This document shows positions 40,413 through 48,287 of a stretch of 64,000 bases of DNA, piece by piece. Source of the DNA: Oscillospiraceae bacterium (GTDB taxonomy: Bacteria > Bacillota > Clostridia > Oscillospirales > Ruminococcaceae); contig JAFSIC010000029.1 in NCBI GenBank assembly GCA_017439985.1, positions 1 to 64,000 of the forward strand, given 5' to 3'. Every line of letters begins with the position of its first letter. Position 1 is the first letter of the stretch. A program made the position numbers and the translations under genes. Under the pieces are notes generated by a model that ran no database searches, had not been told where the DNA came from, and saw only the letters and a list, made by a program, of their open reading frames with translations.

Positions 40413-42561
40413 GAAATTCCTATCACTCCTTTTGGTTCTTTGTTTGCTTTGCAGCTGTATAAAAACAGCGGAAGCTCTGGTGGAGATCCCGCAGGAACCG
40501 GCAGCACCGGAAGAAATCGAAGAAGTTTCTGTGAAAGAGGAAAACCGCGTCATTGGCGACTATGTTTTGCTGAAAAATAGCTGCAAATCCGCCCTGTATC
40601 CGATGCTGGAGTTAAAAGGAAAGCTGCTGTTCTACGACAGTTTCTCCAAACAGCTGGAGTGTTACAGTACGCACGACGGAGAGTGTTTATGGAGAAAACC
40701 CGTAGCGGAAACCGTTTTGGCAGTGGAAGCCTGTGATTACTGGGTGGGGTATGACTACCGTTTGCGCTGCGAGGATTGTGTGATTTATCAGAGCCAGTCA
40801 GATTCATCAAAAGAACAGCGAATTGAGCTGCCGATGAGCGAACGTTTCGCAGAACCCTTTGATCAGTCGCCTTCCTACGATGTATTCGGCTCACGACTGG
40901 TTTACTGTGACAAAAACGGCGATGTTTACTTAGGCTGGACTAACGGCAGTGCGGAACTGCTGCTTTCTGCCGACGAACTGGACCCTTTGGCCTATGAAAA
41001 TATTTCTCCGAGCTGGTCGGAAAATGATTATCCCGGTCCTCATCAGTATTATGCGCCGCAGTTTCTCAACGATGGTGAGCGCATTATGTTGAGGTTCCGT
41101 ACCGGCGACGATGTTCTGTATGGTTTTGTTATTTGCGATTTGAACGCTAAGATCATCGGCGGGCGCAGCTGTCCGATGCAGTACGGAATCGAGGCAGTCA
41201 ACGACAGCAAAGTTGCCATTCATACAGGCGCATTCGGCTATTGTCTGACTGACGCAGAAACGGGAGAAACGACCGATTGCTTTAACTGGGATGAGGGTCA
41301 GCGCTTTTTGACATGGGACTATGAAACGTTCCTGGAAATTACCTCAGGTCCGAGTGTTCCATTTGGTCCGTTGTCCAACGCGGAGCTGACACTGAATGGG
41401 CAATCTCTCCTGAAAACGGAGGGCAGCATCCAAGTGAACCCAATCCAAATGACGGAGCATTTTGTGCTGGTTATTTTGTACCCTGAGAATGGAGAACAGC
41501 AGCTGGCTTTGCTGCGCTATCGAGAGCAGCAGAACGAAGAGCCGAGCCTCAACGTTTTTTGGACAGAGCTTGATTCTGCGGCAAAGAATGAGGGTTATAA
41601 GATTATCCAGAGAAGATTCAAGCCGTATAACGGCAAGACGCTGACCTTGACTATGGAAGTTCCGCAGGATTGGCAGTTGACCAAAGGTCGTTCGGATATT
41701 GACGACGCACAAGGCAAGAAAGCCTGCGTTTCCTTGGGAATCATCCGTGAATTACAGGAGGGTGAGGGGCTTACCAATCTGGAAAATCCGGAGGAAATGC
41801 CCTTTGCTTTGGATTCTTCCGTGGTGAGTTTTCAAAACAGGCTTTGTCTGCAAACCATCGGTGTGGCAGAGGACAGTGCGCAGTATAACAGCGAAATCAG
41901 AAGCTATAACTTTGTGGAAGAAGGTTGTCTCGTCAATGTTCATTTCTATGTAACGAAAGATGACCCTGAAAGTGATGAAGCGGTGTACCGCATCATGGAG
42001 TCTGTGAAGGCGGATATCACACCGAAAATGCCGGAAGTTGAGCCGACCTGGAATGATATCAGCTTCTCAGTCAGTCTCCAAAATGATAAAGAAGGTTTGA
42101 TTGCAGGAAAGGCGGTAGAGCTGTCCATGACTGTTCCAAGCAACTGGATCCTTGACACAGGCAACGGTGTCATCGCTGATGGCGACTTCGTCTATGCGGA
42201 TGGCAGAAAAGCCGCCGAAGGCTTTGTCATCGACCTGCTTGCTGACGGAGAGGCGATCAAAGACCGATATGAGCGCAGTTTGCTGTCCTTCTACAATCCT
42301 GCTGTGGGTGCGCCCAACAGCGTTTCAGTTGGCGGACAGACTGTATGGGTGAAGGTCAATAAGCGTTCTGTCGCTAAAGATGAACCAACACCTGCACTGG
42401 GAGAAGAGTCCTATAGCTACACCTACTTCCTGCCATACAAAGAGATTGGCTGCCTTGGGCTGACGATTTATGAACAAAGCGATGATTTCACCGGAGCTAT
42501 CGAGAAACATCAAAAGATTCTGGAGAGCATCGTGTTTGGTGAGGAAAGGGATTGGCCGTAA
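40405..42561 (+). CDS. Lipoprotein with propeller-like N-terminal part and duplicated C-terminal domain (718 aa)
   Basis: The signal is MSKKFLSLLLVLCLLCSC (lipidation at C18). The N-terminal ~350 residues have short strands such as LECYSTHDGECLWRKP that resemble PQQ/WD-like propeller blades. The last ~290 residues contain two related units: LTLTMEVPQDWQL ... AQGKKACVSLG ... YRIMESV, then VELSMTVPSNWIL ... ADGRKAAEGFVI ... HQKILESI. The ATG at 40405 is chosen because GAAAGGAG lies upstream and the signal peptide begins there; the frame is open from 40288 inside the previous gene. It overlaps the preceding gene by 8 nt and is the last of the lipoprotein array. Function unknown. Confidence 0.8.
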   Translation: MSKKFLSLLLVLCLLCSCIKTAEALVEIPQEPAAPEEIEEVSVKEENRVIGDYVLLKNSCKSALYPMLELKGKLLFYDSFSKQLECYSTHDGECLWRKPVAETVLAVEACDYWVGYDYRLRCEDCVIYQSQSDSSKEQRIELPMSERFAEPFDQSPSYDVFGSRLVYCDKNGDVYLGWTNGSAELLLSADELDPLAYENISPSWSENDYPGPHQYYAPQFLNDGERIMLRFRTGDDVLYGFVICDLNAKIIGGRSCPMQYGIEAVNDSKVAIHTGAFGYCLTDAETGETTDCFNWDEGQRFLTWDYETFLEITSGPSVPFGPLSNAELTLNGQSLLKTEGSIQVNPIQMTEHFVLVILYPENGEQQLALLRYREQQNEEPSLNVFWTELDSAAKNEGYKIIQRRFKPYNGKTLTLTMEVPQDWQLTKGRSDIDDAQGKKACVSLGIIRELQEGEGLTNLENPEEMPFALDSSVVSFQNRLCLQTIGVAEDSAQYNSEIRSYNFVEEGCLVNVHFYVTKDDPESDEAVYRIMESVKADITPKMPEVEPTWNDISFSVSLQNDKEGLIAGKAVELSMTVPSNWILDTGNGVIADGDFVYADGRKAAEGFVIDLLADGEAIKDRYERSLLSFYNPAVGAPNSVSVGGQTVWVKVNKRSVAKDEPTPALGEESYSYTYFLPYKEIGCLGLTIYEQSDDFTGAIEKHQKILESIVFGEERDWP

Positions 42562-42567
42562 TGTATC

Positions 42568-42596
42568 TTGCCACACCTTACAAATCCTGCTAAAAT
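42568..42596 (+). promoter_or_regulatory. Sigma-A promoter of the LytTR two-component operon
   Basis: TTGCCA (42568-42573), 17 nt, TAAAAT (42591-42596), 31 bp before the start. It shows that a new unit begins after the lipoprotein array. Confidence 0.78.
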
Positions 42597-42626
42597 AGAT
42601 GCAGAGTAAGAAAGGGAGGTGGCAGG

Positions 42627-43325
42627 ATGAGCTACCGCATTGCTGTCTGCGACGACTGTGCCGCAGATGGAGAGTACATTCATTCCATTGTGAAGGATTG
42701 GGCAGAACGAAATCAGACAGAGTATCAGCTGGAACGCTTCCCATCGGCGGAGGCGTTCCTCTTCCGCTATGCGGAAGACAAGCGCTGGGACATCCTTCTG
42801 CTGGATATCGAAATGGGACAGATGGATGGCGTTACCATGGCAAAGACAGTCCGCAAGGACAATGAGACAGTGCAGATCGTGTTCATCAGCGGCTATTCCG
42901 AATACATTGCCGAGGGCTATGATGTGGCGGCACTGCATTACCTGCTGAAGCCGGTGCAGCCGGAAAAACTGATGCAGGTTTTGGATCGGGCCGCACAGAA
43001 ACTAAAGAAAAATGAGCGCTTCATCGCTTTGGAATGCTCCGGCGAGATGCTGCGGATTCCGTTGTATGAGATTCGCTATCTGGATGTTCAGCGAAATTAT
43101 GTGACGATCCACGGGAAGCAGGAGTACACCGTCAAACGCAGCTTGGCTGAATTTGAGCCAGAACTGGATGAACGCTTCTTCCGTGCGGGACGCAGCTGTA
43201 TTCTGAACTTAACTATGATCAGCAAGGTGACAAAAAGCAGCGTGTTTCTGTCGGATGGGACAGTGCTGCAGCTGCCGAGAGGGCAGTATGAAGCGCTGAA
43301 TCGTGCGATCATTTCCCGCTTATAA
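42627..43325 (+). CDS. LytTR-family response regulator (AgrA/LytR-like)
   Basis: Residues 1-120 are a receiver domain with acidic pair D9-D10, phospho-acceptor D60 (ILLLDIEM) and K108 (LLKPV). Residues ~130-232 are a LytTR DNA-binding domain (EIRYLDVQRNYVTIHGKQEY, then RFFRAGRSCILNLTMISKV). These regulators bind direct repeats and usually control bacteriocin, quorum-sensing or cell-wall genes. The partner kinase starts 12 nt downstream. The ABC exporter pair that follows is a likely target. GGGAGG lies 8-9 nt before the ATG. Confidence 0.95.
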   Translation: MSYRIAVCDDCAADGEYIHSIVKDWAERNQTEYQLERFPSAEAFLFRYAEDKRWDILLLDIEMGQMDGVTMAKTVRKDNETVQIVFISGYSEYIAEGYDVAALHYLLKPVQPEKLMQVLDRAAQKLKKNERFIALECSGEMLRIPLYEIRYLDVQRNYVTIHGKQEYTVKRSLAEFEPELDERFFRAGRSCILNLTMISKVTKSSVFLSDGTVLQLPRGQYEALNRAIISRL

Positions 43326-43336
43326 GGAGGTATGGC

Positions 43337-44002
43337 ATGAAATTCCATCTCTTTTCCCGCATGATCGATCGTCGCATCGCAGAGTATCAGCGTGAACTGA
43401 TCGAAACCCACTATCGGGAAGTGGACAACATGTACCGGCAGATTCGCGGTTGGCGTCACGACTACCGCAACCACATTCAGACAATGAAAGCTTACGCCGC
43501 CTCTGAAAACTGGTCCGCGATCTGTGAGTATCTGGATAAACTGGATGTGGATCTTTCTACAGTCGATACCGTTGTGAAATCCGGCAATCCCATGTGCGAC
43601 GCTATCCTGAACAGCAAAATCTCTCTGGCAAAATCCCGCGGCATTGAAGTTCGGGCAGATGCGCACATTCCGCTGGCACTGACGACCTCGGAAATCGATT
43701 TGTGCTGTATCATCGGCAACCTTTTTGACAATGCCATCGAAGCCAGCATGGATCTTCCGGAAGAGGAACGGTTGATTCGCGTGTATATGGACATGAAGAA
43801 CACGCAGCTGTATATTTCCTTCACCAATTTCACAGCCAAAGGAAAGCTGAAGAAAGTGAAGGGACTTTTCCGAAGCAGCAAGGGAGAAGGCCACGGCTTT
43901 GGCTTGGTGCGCATCGACAACATTGTGGATCGCTATGGCGGTTATCTCAGCCGCAACAGTGAGGAAGGCGCTTTCACCACAGAAATTTTGCTGCCGCAAT
44001 AG
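43337..44002 (+). CDS. GHKL (AgrC-like) histidine kinase without membrane domain
   Basis: A 221-residue kinase of the HPK10/AgrC type. The phospho-acceptor region is WRHDYRNH (H41), the N box is NLFDNAIEA (128-136), and the G box is GEGHGFGLVRIDNI. Unlike AgrC it has no membrane spans and only ~35 residues before the His region. It is therefore either a cytosolic kinase reading an internal signal, or works with a separate membrane protein. No frameshift or pseudogene sign is seen upstream. It is coupled to the LytTR regulator by a 12-nt gap with AAGGAGG in it. A terminator follows at 44038. Confidence 0.9.
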   Translation: MKFHLFSRMIDRRIAEYQRELIETHYREVDNMYRQIRGWRHDYRNHIQTMKAYAASENWSAICEYLDKLDVDLSTVDTVVKSGNPMCDAILNSKISLAKSRGIEVRADAHIPLALTTSEIDLCCIIGNLFDNAIEASMDLPEEERLIRVYMDMKNTQLYISFTNFTAKGKLKKVKGLFRSSKGEGHGFGLVRIDNIVDRYGGYLSRNSEEGAFTTEILLPQ

Positions 44003-44037
44003 ACAATCGTGCAATTCAGCACCGAAAATGAACAATT

Positions 44038-44067
44038 CGTCCCCGAAATGATCACGGGGACGTTTTT
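44038..44067 (+). terminator. Rho-independent terminator between kinase and exporter genes
   Basis: CGTCCCCG (44038-44045), 9-nt loop, CGGGGACG (44055-44062), T5. It separates the two-component genes from the ABC genes, or acts as an attenuator. Confidence 0.88.
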
Positions 44068-44096
44068 GGTGTTACGATACAGGCGAGGTGAGAAGA

Positions 44097-45947
44097 TTGA
44101 ATATAAATCAAAAATCAAAGCCAAAGTACAATATGCTGCAAAATTGCTGGTACATGCTGAAAATAGCACTGCTGAATCATCCGTCTGTACCTTGTCTGTG
44201 TCTGGCAGTGACAACGGTTTCGGTTCTCGGCAGCTTAGCAGAGCTGCTTGTTGTACCGATTCTGCTGGAAAAGGTGGAAAGCAGAGTTCCGCTGGATCAT
44301 TTGCTATCGGTCATTCTGTTTTTCAGTATGGTGCTGCTTCTGCTGGCAACGCTAAAAGCATATTTGGACGCCAATGTTGAAGTGGGTAGATATGGGATCA
44401 GAAATGAACTGATGAACTTGCTGAATCACAAAGCGATGGAAACGTCCTATCCTCATCAGGAGGATCCCGAATTTATGACGTTTATGCAGAAGGCCTATGA
44501 TGCGACGTCAATGGGTGAGAGTTCGGCAACACAGAGGATATGGTATTCGATGACAGACCTGCTGACGAATATCATCTGCTTTGTCATCTATTTAGTTCTT
44601 CTGAAATCCTTGGATTTTTGGCTGATCCTGATGGTGCTGGCAACCACGGCGATTTCTTATGCTGCAAACAGTCGGGTAAAGGAATGGGTTTATCGGAATC
44701 GAAGTGAGGGCTGGGCGTATCAGAAAAAAATCCACTATGTTCGCAAACGGGCGGAAGATCGTGTATATGCCAAGGAGATTCGCATTTTTGGTATGAAACA
44801 GTGGCTCAATGACGTCCACGGCAGAACACTGAACCTGTATGAAGCTTTCATTTATAAACGTGAAAAGAAGTATCTGCAGGTCAGTATTTTGGATGCTGTT
44901 CTGACTTTCCTTCGCAACGGAATTGCTTATTGGTACCTGATTACAATGGCAATCGGCGAGAACTGGAGTGTTTCTCAGTTTTTATTGTACTTTACAGCAA
45001 TCGGCAGCTTCACAACATGGATTCTCGGAATTCTGAATCATCTTTCTACTCTGAGACAGCACAGCGAAGAGGTTGGGATTATGCGAGAGTTTTTGGAGGT
45101 TCCGGAGCCTTTCTTGTTTGAAGAAGGGAAGGCACTGGAGGTCAGCGCCGATGCAGAGTACGAGCTGACGCTGAAGAATGTATCGTTTCGCTATCCCGGT
45201 GCAGAACATGATACCATCCATCGGATGAATTTGACGATCAAGCCGGGAGAAAAGCTGGCAATCGTCGGCCTCAACGGTGCAGGTAAAACCACTTTGGTAA
45301 AACTGCTGTGCGGTTTTTATGATCCATCGGAAGGACAGGTCCTTCTGAATGGCAGCGATATCAGGCAGTACAACCGCAGAGATTATTACCGACTGTTTGG
45401 TGCAGTTTTTCAGCAGTTTTCGATCCTGTCGACCAACTTTGCAGAAAATGTAGCCCAGAGCGTGGATCATATCGATGAAGAACGGGTCATGAATTGTTTG
45501 GAAAAAGCCGGTTTGGCAGAGAAAATCAAATCTCTTCCACAGGGAATGTACACACATACGGGCCGCAGTGTTTTTGAAGACGGTGTGGAATTGTCCGGCG
45601 GCGAAATGCAGAGACTGATGCTGGCGAGAGCATTGTATAAGAACGCGCCAATTATTGTATTGGATGAGCCGACGGCAGCACTGGATCCGATTGCGGAAAA
45701 TGATATTTACATGAAGTACAATGAGATGTGCAAGGAACGCAGTTCCATCTTCATCTCTCATCGTTTGGCATCGACGCGATTCTGCGACCGTATTATTTAT
45801 CTGCAGGATGGGACAATCCTTGAAGAAGGAAGTCATAATCAGCTGATCGAATTCGGAGGCAGATATGCCGATTTGTTCCAAATTCAGAGCCAATACTATC
45901 GGGAAGGAGGAAAACAGAATGGAGAAAAAACAGTATCCCTTATTTGA
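44097..45947 (+). CDS. ABC exporter half-transporter (first)
   Basis: A 616-residue fused permease-ATPase. Residues ~20-310 carry about six membrane spans; the ATPase has Walker A VGLNGAGKTT (~390-398), signature LSGGEMQRLMLARAL and Walker B IIVLDEPTAALD. It is probably a heterodimer with the next gene, exporting a peptide or lipid-like substrate. The start is uncertain: GTG 44088 opens the frame, but GAGG 8 nt before TTG 44097 favours that codon; an ATG at 44133 is also possible. No peptidase (C39) domain is present. No precursor peptide gene was found nearby. Confidence 0.92.
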   Translation: MNINQKSKPKYNMLQNCWYMLKIALLNHPSVPCLCLAVTTVSVLGSLAELLVVPILLEKVESRVPLDHLLSVILFFSMVLLLLATLKAYLDANVEVGRYGIRNELMNLLNHKAMETSYPHQEDPEFMTFMQKAYDATSMGESSATQRIWYSMTDLLTNIICFVIYLVLLKSLDFWLILMVLATTAISYAANSRVKEWVYRNRSEGWAYQKKIHYVRKRAEDRVYAKEIRIFGMKQWLNDVHGRTLNLYEAFIYKREKKYLQVSILDAVLTFLRNGIAYWYLITMAIGENWSVSQFLLYFTAIGSFTTWILGILNHLSTLRQHSEEVGIMREFLEVPEPFLFEEGKALEVSADAEYELTLKNVSFRYPGAEHDTIHRMNLTIKPGEKLAIVGLNGAGKTTLVKLLCGFYDPSEGQVLLNGSDIRQYNRRDYYRLFGAVFQQFSILSTNFAENVAQSVDHIDEERVMNCLEKAGLAEKIKSLPQGMYTHTGRSVFEDGVELSGGEMQRLMLARALYKNAPIIVLDEPTAALDPIAENDIYMKYNEMCKERSSIFISHRLASTRFCDRIIYLQDGTILEEGSHNQLIEFGGRYADLFQIQSQYYREGGKQNGEKTVSLI

Positions 45948-47814
45948 CGCATTGCTCATGAATTATCGGGCTTATATTATCATGGATGATCACTGTCCAA
46001 ATCTGTTTTTGTCCATATTTCTGTACGCAGCCTGCAGCGCGATTGCGCCTTATGTCACGATTTATACTTCGGCAAGGATCATTTCTGAATTAGCCGGGGA
46101 GAGGCAAGCGCAGCAGCTGTGGTTCTGGGTAATGGTAACATTGTTCAGCAGCGCAGTGCTGGCACTTCTGAACAGCGTCTTGTTCCATTGGAAAACCTGC
46201 AAGCAGTACCCTCAAAATATGTATCGAAACAAAGTCTTCTCTGACAAAGCGATGGATATGGATTTCAGTGCGCTGGATCGCCAGTCTACCATTGACTTAA
46301 GAAGGAGAATCGACTTGCATCACCAATTCCGAAGTTGGGGACTGCTGCGAGTGGTGGAATATTATGAAACACTGCTGAATGCTTTGATCAGTATTCTCGG
46401 TGCGCTTGTGCTCTCGGCGTCATTGTTTCTGGAGAAGGTGCCAAGTACCGCAGGCAGGTGGACCATTTTGAATCATCCTTTGTTTGCTGTTCTGATTGCT
46501 GTGATTCTGTTATTCCTTTGTCTGCTTGCTCCCAAATGCAGTACAAAATCGGAGAACATTATGGTTTCCTTTACAAAGGTCTATGAAAAATCCAATCGTT
46601 TCTTCAATTACCTAGCCAATTTTCCCGATGAAAGGGATCGCTCGCTGGATGTCAGGATGTACTGTCAGGAAAAAAGCTTCGATCATTACTGGAAAAAGAT
46701 GAACACATACGGTGACTATCGAGACAAAAATTCATTGGCAGCGGCTCATTTGGGCCCGCTGGGTTTATGGAAAGCAGCCGGTTCAGCAGTATCCATGTTG
46801 TCGTTGGCTGTGATTTATCTCTTTGTGTGTATGAAAGCCTGGGCAGGAGCCTTTAACGTCGGACAAGTCACGCAATATGTGGCAGCGATTACAGTATTAT
46901 CCCAAAGTATTGCAAAATTGCTGGCTGTCTTCGGGGAACTAAAGAACAATGCGGTCTTTCTGGAGGATACCTTTGAGTATCTGGATATTAAGAACGAGAT
47001 GTATCGAGGCAGCCTGACAACGGAAAAGCGCTCCGATCGGCAGTATGATGTGGAATTCCGGGATGTATCCTTCCGTTATCCGGGCAGCAATCAATACGCA
47101 CTTCACCATGTAAACATGAAGTTTGAAGTGGGACAGAAACTGGCGGTTGTCGGAATGAATGGTTCCGGTAAAACGACCTTTATTAAGCTTCTTTGCCGCC
47201 TATACGACCCGACGGAGGGACAAATCCTGCTCAACGGTATTGATATCCGAAAGTATCGCTATGATGATTATATCGATCTGTTCTCTGTTGTTTTTCAGGA
47301 TTTCAAACTGTTGTCCTTCCCACTGGCAGAAAATGTTGCAGTCAGTCGGAATTATGACAAGGAACGAGTTCGCAGCTGTTTGGAAAAAGTCGGTTTTGGA
47401 GATCGTCTGAATACTCTGCCTGATGGCGAAGAGACATTCCTGTATCGAGATTATAACGTCAATGGCATCGAAATCTCCGGTGGTGAAGCACAAAAAATCT
47501 CCATTGCCCGTGCGCTGTACAAGGATTCTCCATTTATCATTCTGGATGAACCGACGGCAGCGCTGGATCCGATTGCGGAAGCCGAGATCTACTCCAAATT
47601 CAATGATATCGTCGGCAACAAAACAGCAATCTATATCAGTCATCGACTGTCCAGCTGTCGTTTCTGTGACAACATTCTGGTCTTTGACCACGGCTCTGTT
47701 GTTCAGCAGGGCAATCATGACAGCCTACTGGCAGAAGAAGGCGGAAAATATCATGAGCTGTGGCACGCACAGGCTCAGTATTATGAGGAAGCGAAAGAGG
47801 ATGTTGTAAGTTGA
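45919..47814 (+). CDS. ABC exporter half-transporter (second)
   Basis: A 631-residue fused permease-ATPase, similar in arrangement to the preceding one. Walker A is VGMNGSGKTT (~411-420), the signature is ISGGEAQKISIARAL, in which the LSGGQ glutamine is Glu and the first residue Ile, and Walker B is FIILDEPTAALD. Membrane spans lie at about 20-325. The ATG at 45919 has AAGGAGG 8-9 nt upstream and overlaps the first gene by 29 nt, so the two are translated together. A strong terminator follows. Confidence 0.93.
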   Translation: MEKKQYPLFDALLMNYRAYIIMDDHCPNLFLSIFLYAACSAIAPYVTIYTSARIISELAGERQAQQLWFWVMVTLFSSAVLALLNSVLFHWKTCKQYPQNMYRNKVFSDKAMDMDFSALDRQSTIDLRRRIDLHHQFRSWGLLRVVEYYETLLNALISILGALVLSASLFLEKVPSTAGRWTILNHPLFAVLIAVILLFLCLLAPKCSTKSENIMVSFTKVYEKSNRFFNYLANFPDERDRSLDVRMYCQEKSFDHYWKKMNTYGDYRDKNSLAAAHLGPLGLWKAAGSAVSMLSLAVIYLFVCMKAWAGAFNVGQVTQYVAAITVLSQSIAKLLAVFGELKNNAVFLEDTFEYLDIKNEMYRGSLTTEKRSDRQYDVEFRDVSFRYPGSNQYALHHVNMKFEVGQKLAVVGMNGSGKTTFIKLLCRLYDPTEGQILLNGIDIRKYRYDDYIDLFSVVFQDFKLLSFPLAENVAVSRNYDKERVRSCLEKVGFGDRLNTLPDGEETFLYRDYNVNGIEISGGEAQKISIARALYKDSPFIILDEPTAALDPIAEAEIYSKFNDIVGNKTAIYISHRLSSCRFCDNILVFDHGSVVQQGNHDSLLAEEGGKYHELWHAQAQYYEEAKEDVVS

Positions 47815-47836
47815 TGTTAATAGAGTAGTAAATAGT

Positions 47837-47867
47837 AAGAGCAGAAGTTTCAAACTTCTGCTCTTTT
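47837..47867 (+). terminator. Rho-independent terminator of the ABC exporter operon
   Basis: AAGAGCAGAAGTTT (47837-47850) pairs with AAACTTCTGCTCTT (47852-47865), followed by TT. Confidence 0.92.
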
Positions 47868-48204
47868 AATATGTAATAAAACAGATAAGAGGACTTGTTA
47901 CAAAAATAAAGTGTTATTCTAAAGATAATGATTCCTCTTCTCTACGTTGAAAATCAAGATGTCTGAGGTATTATTTGCATCATGTTTATGCGGAATTTTC
48001 TCTTTACACTATGGGTTGTACAATTGTAATAGTGAGGATAGTTCGATACAACTTTCTTATCACAACATTCCACTAAGCGATTGATTGGTGAAATAAGCTA
48101 AAAGATATGAGAAGGGTGGAAGAATTTTATAAATATAAGATATAATGCAAGAATACTTATTTATTTTATCGATTAGCAATTAAGAATAGATTGATGAAAT
48201 CTAT

Positions 48205-48233
48205 TTGATAAATAATTATCGTTAGGTTATAAC
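48205..48233 (+). promoter_or_regulatory. Sigma-A promoter of the opp operon
   Basis: TTGATA (48205-48210), 17 nt, TATAAC (48228-48233). Confidence 0.7.
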
Positions 48234-48242
48234 ATAATTGAT

Positions 48243-48258
48243 CTGCTCAATTGAGCAG
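48243..48258. promoter_or_regulatory. Perfect 16-bp palindrome at the oppA transcript start
   Basis: CTGCTCAATTGAGCAG, 10 bp after the -10. It is either an operator or a 5'-terminal hairpin of the oppA mRNA that would protect it. Confidence 0.6.
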
Positions 48259-48287
48259 TATGAACAAAAGAAAAGGAGAAAAATCCA

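Larger units (their letters stand above)
47815..48287. other. 473-bp AT-rich intergenic region upstream of the opp operon
   Basis: It holds the terminator of the ABC genes (47837-47867), a possible promoter TTGTAA-17-TACAAC (48024-48052), the stronger oppA promoter (48205-48233) and a palindrome (48243-48258). A second TATAAT is at 48141-48146 without a -35. Short ATG frames occur (for example 47982-48029, 15 codons) but none has a convincing ribosome binding site. The region is long and AT-rich for this genome, which suggests a regulated promoter. Confidence 0.6.

Noticed and set aside
47982..48029. A 15-codon hydrophobic ORF (MFMRNFLFTLWVVQL) that might be a signal peptide gene near the ABC exporters
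   Set aside because: The nearest GAGG is 13 nt upstream, too far for a good Shine-Dalgarno site. It lies after the exporter terminator and frames of this length arise by chance in AT-rich DNA.
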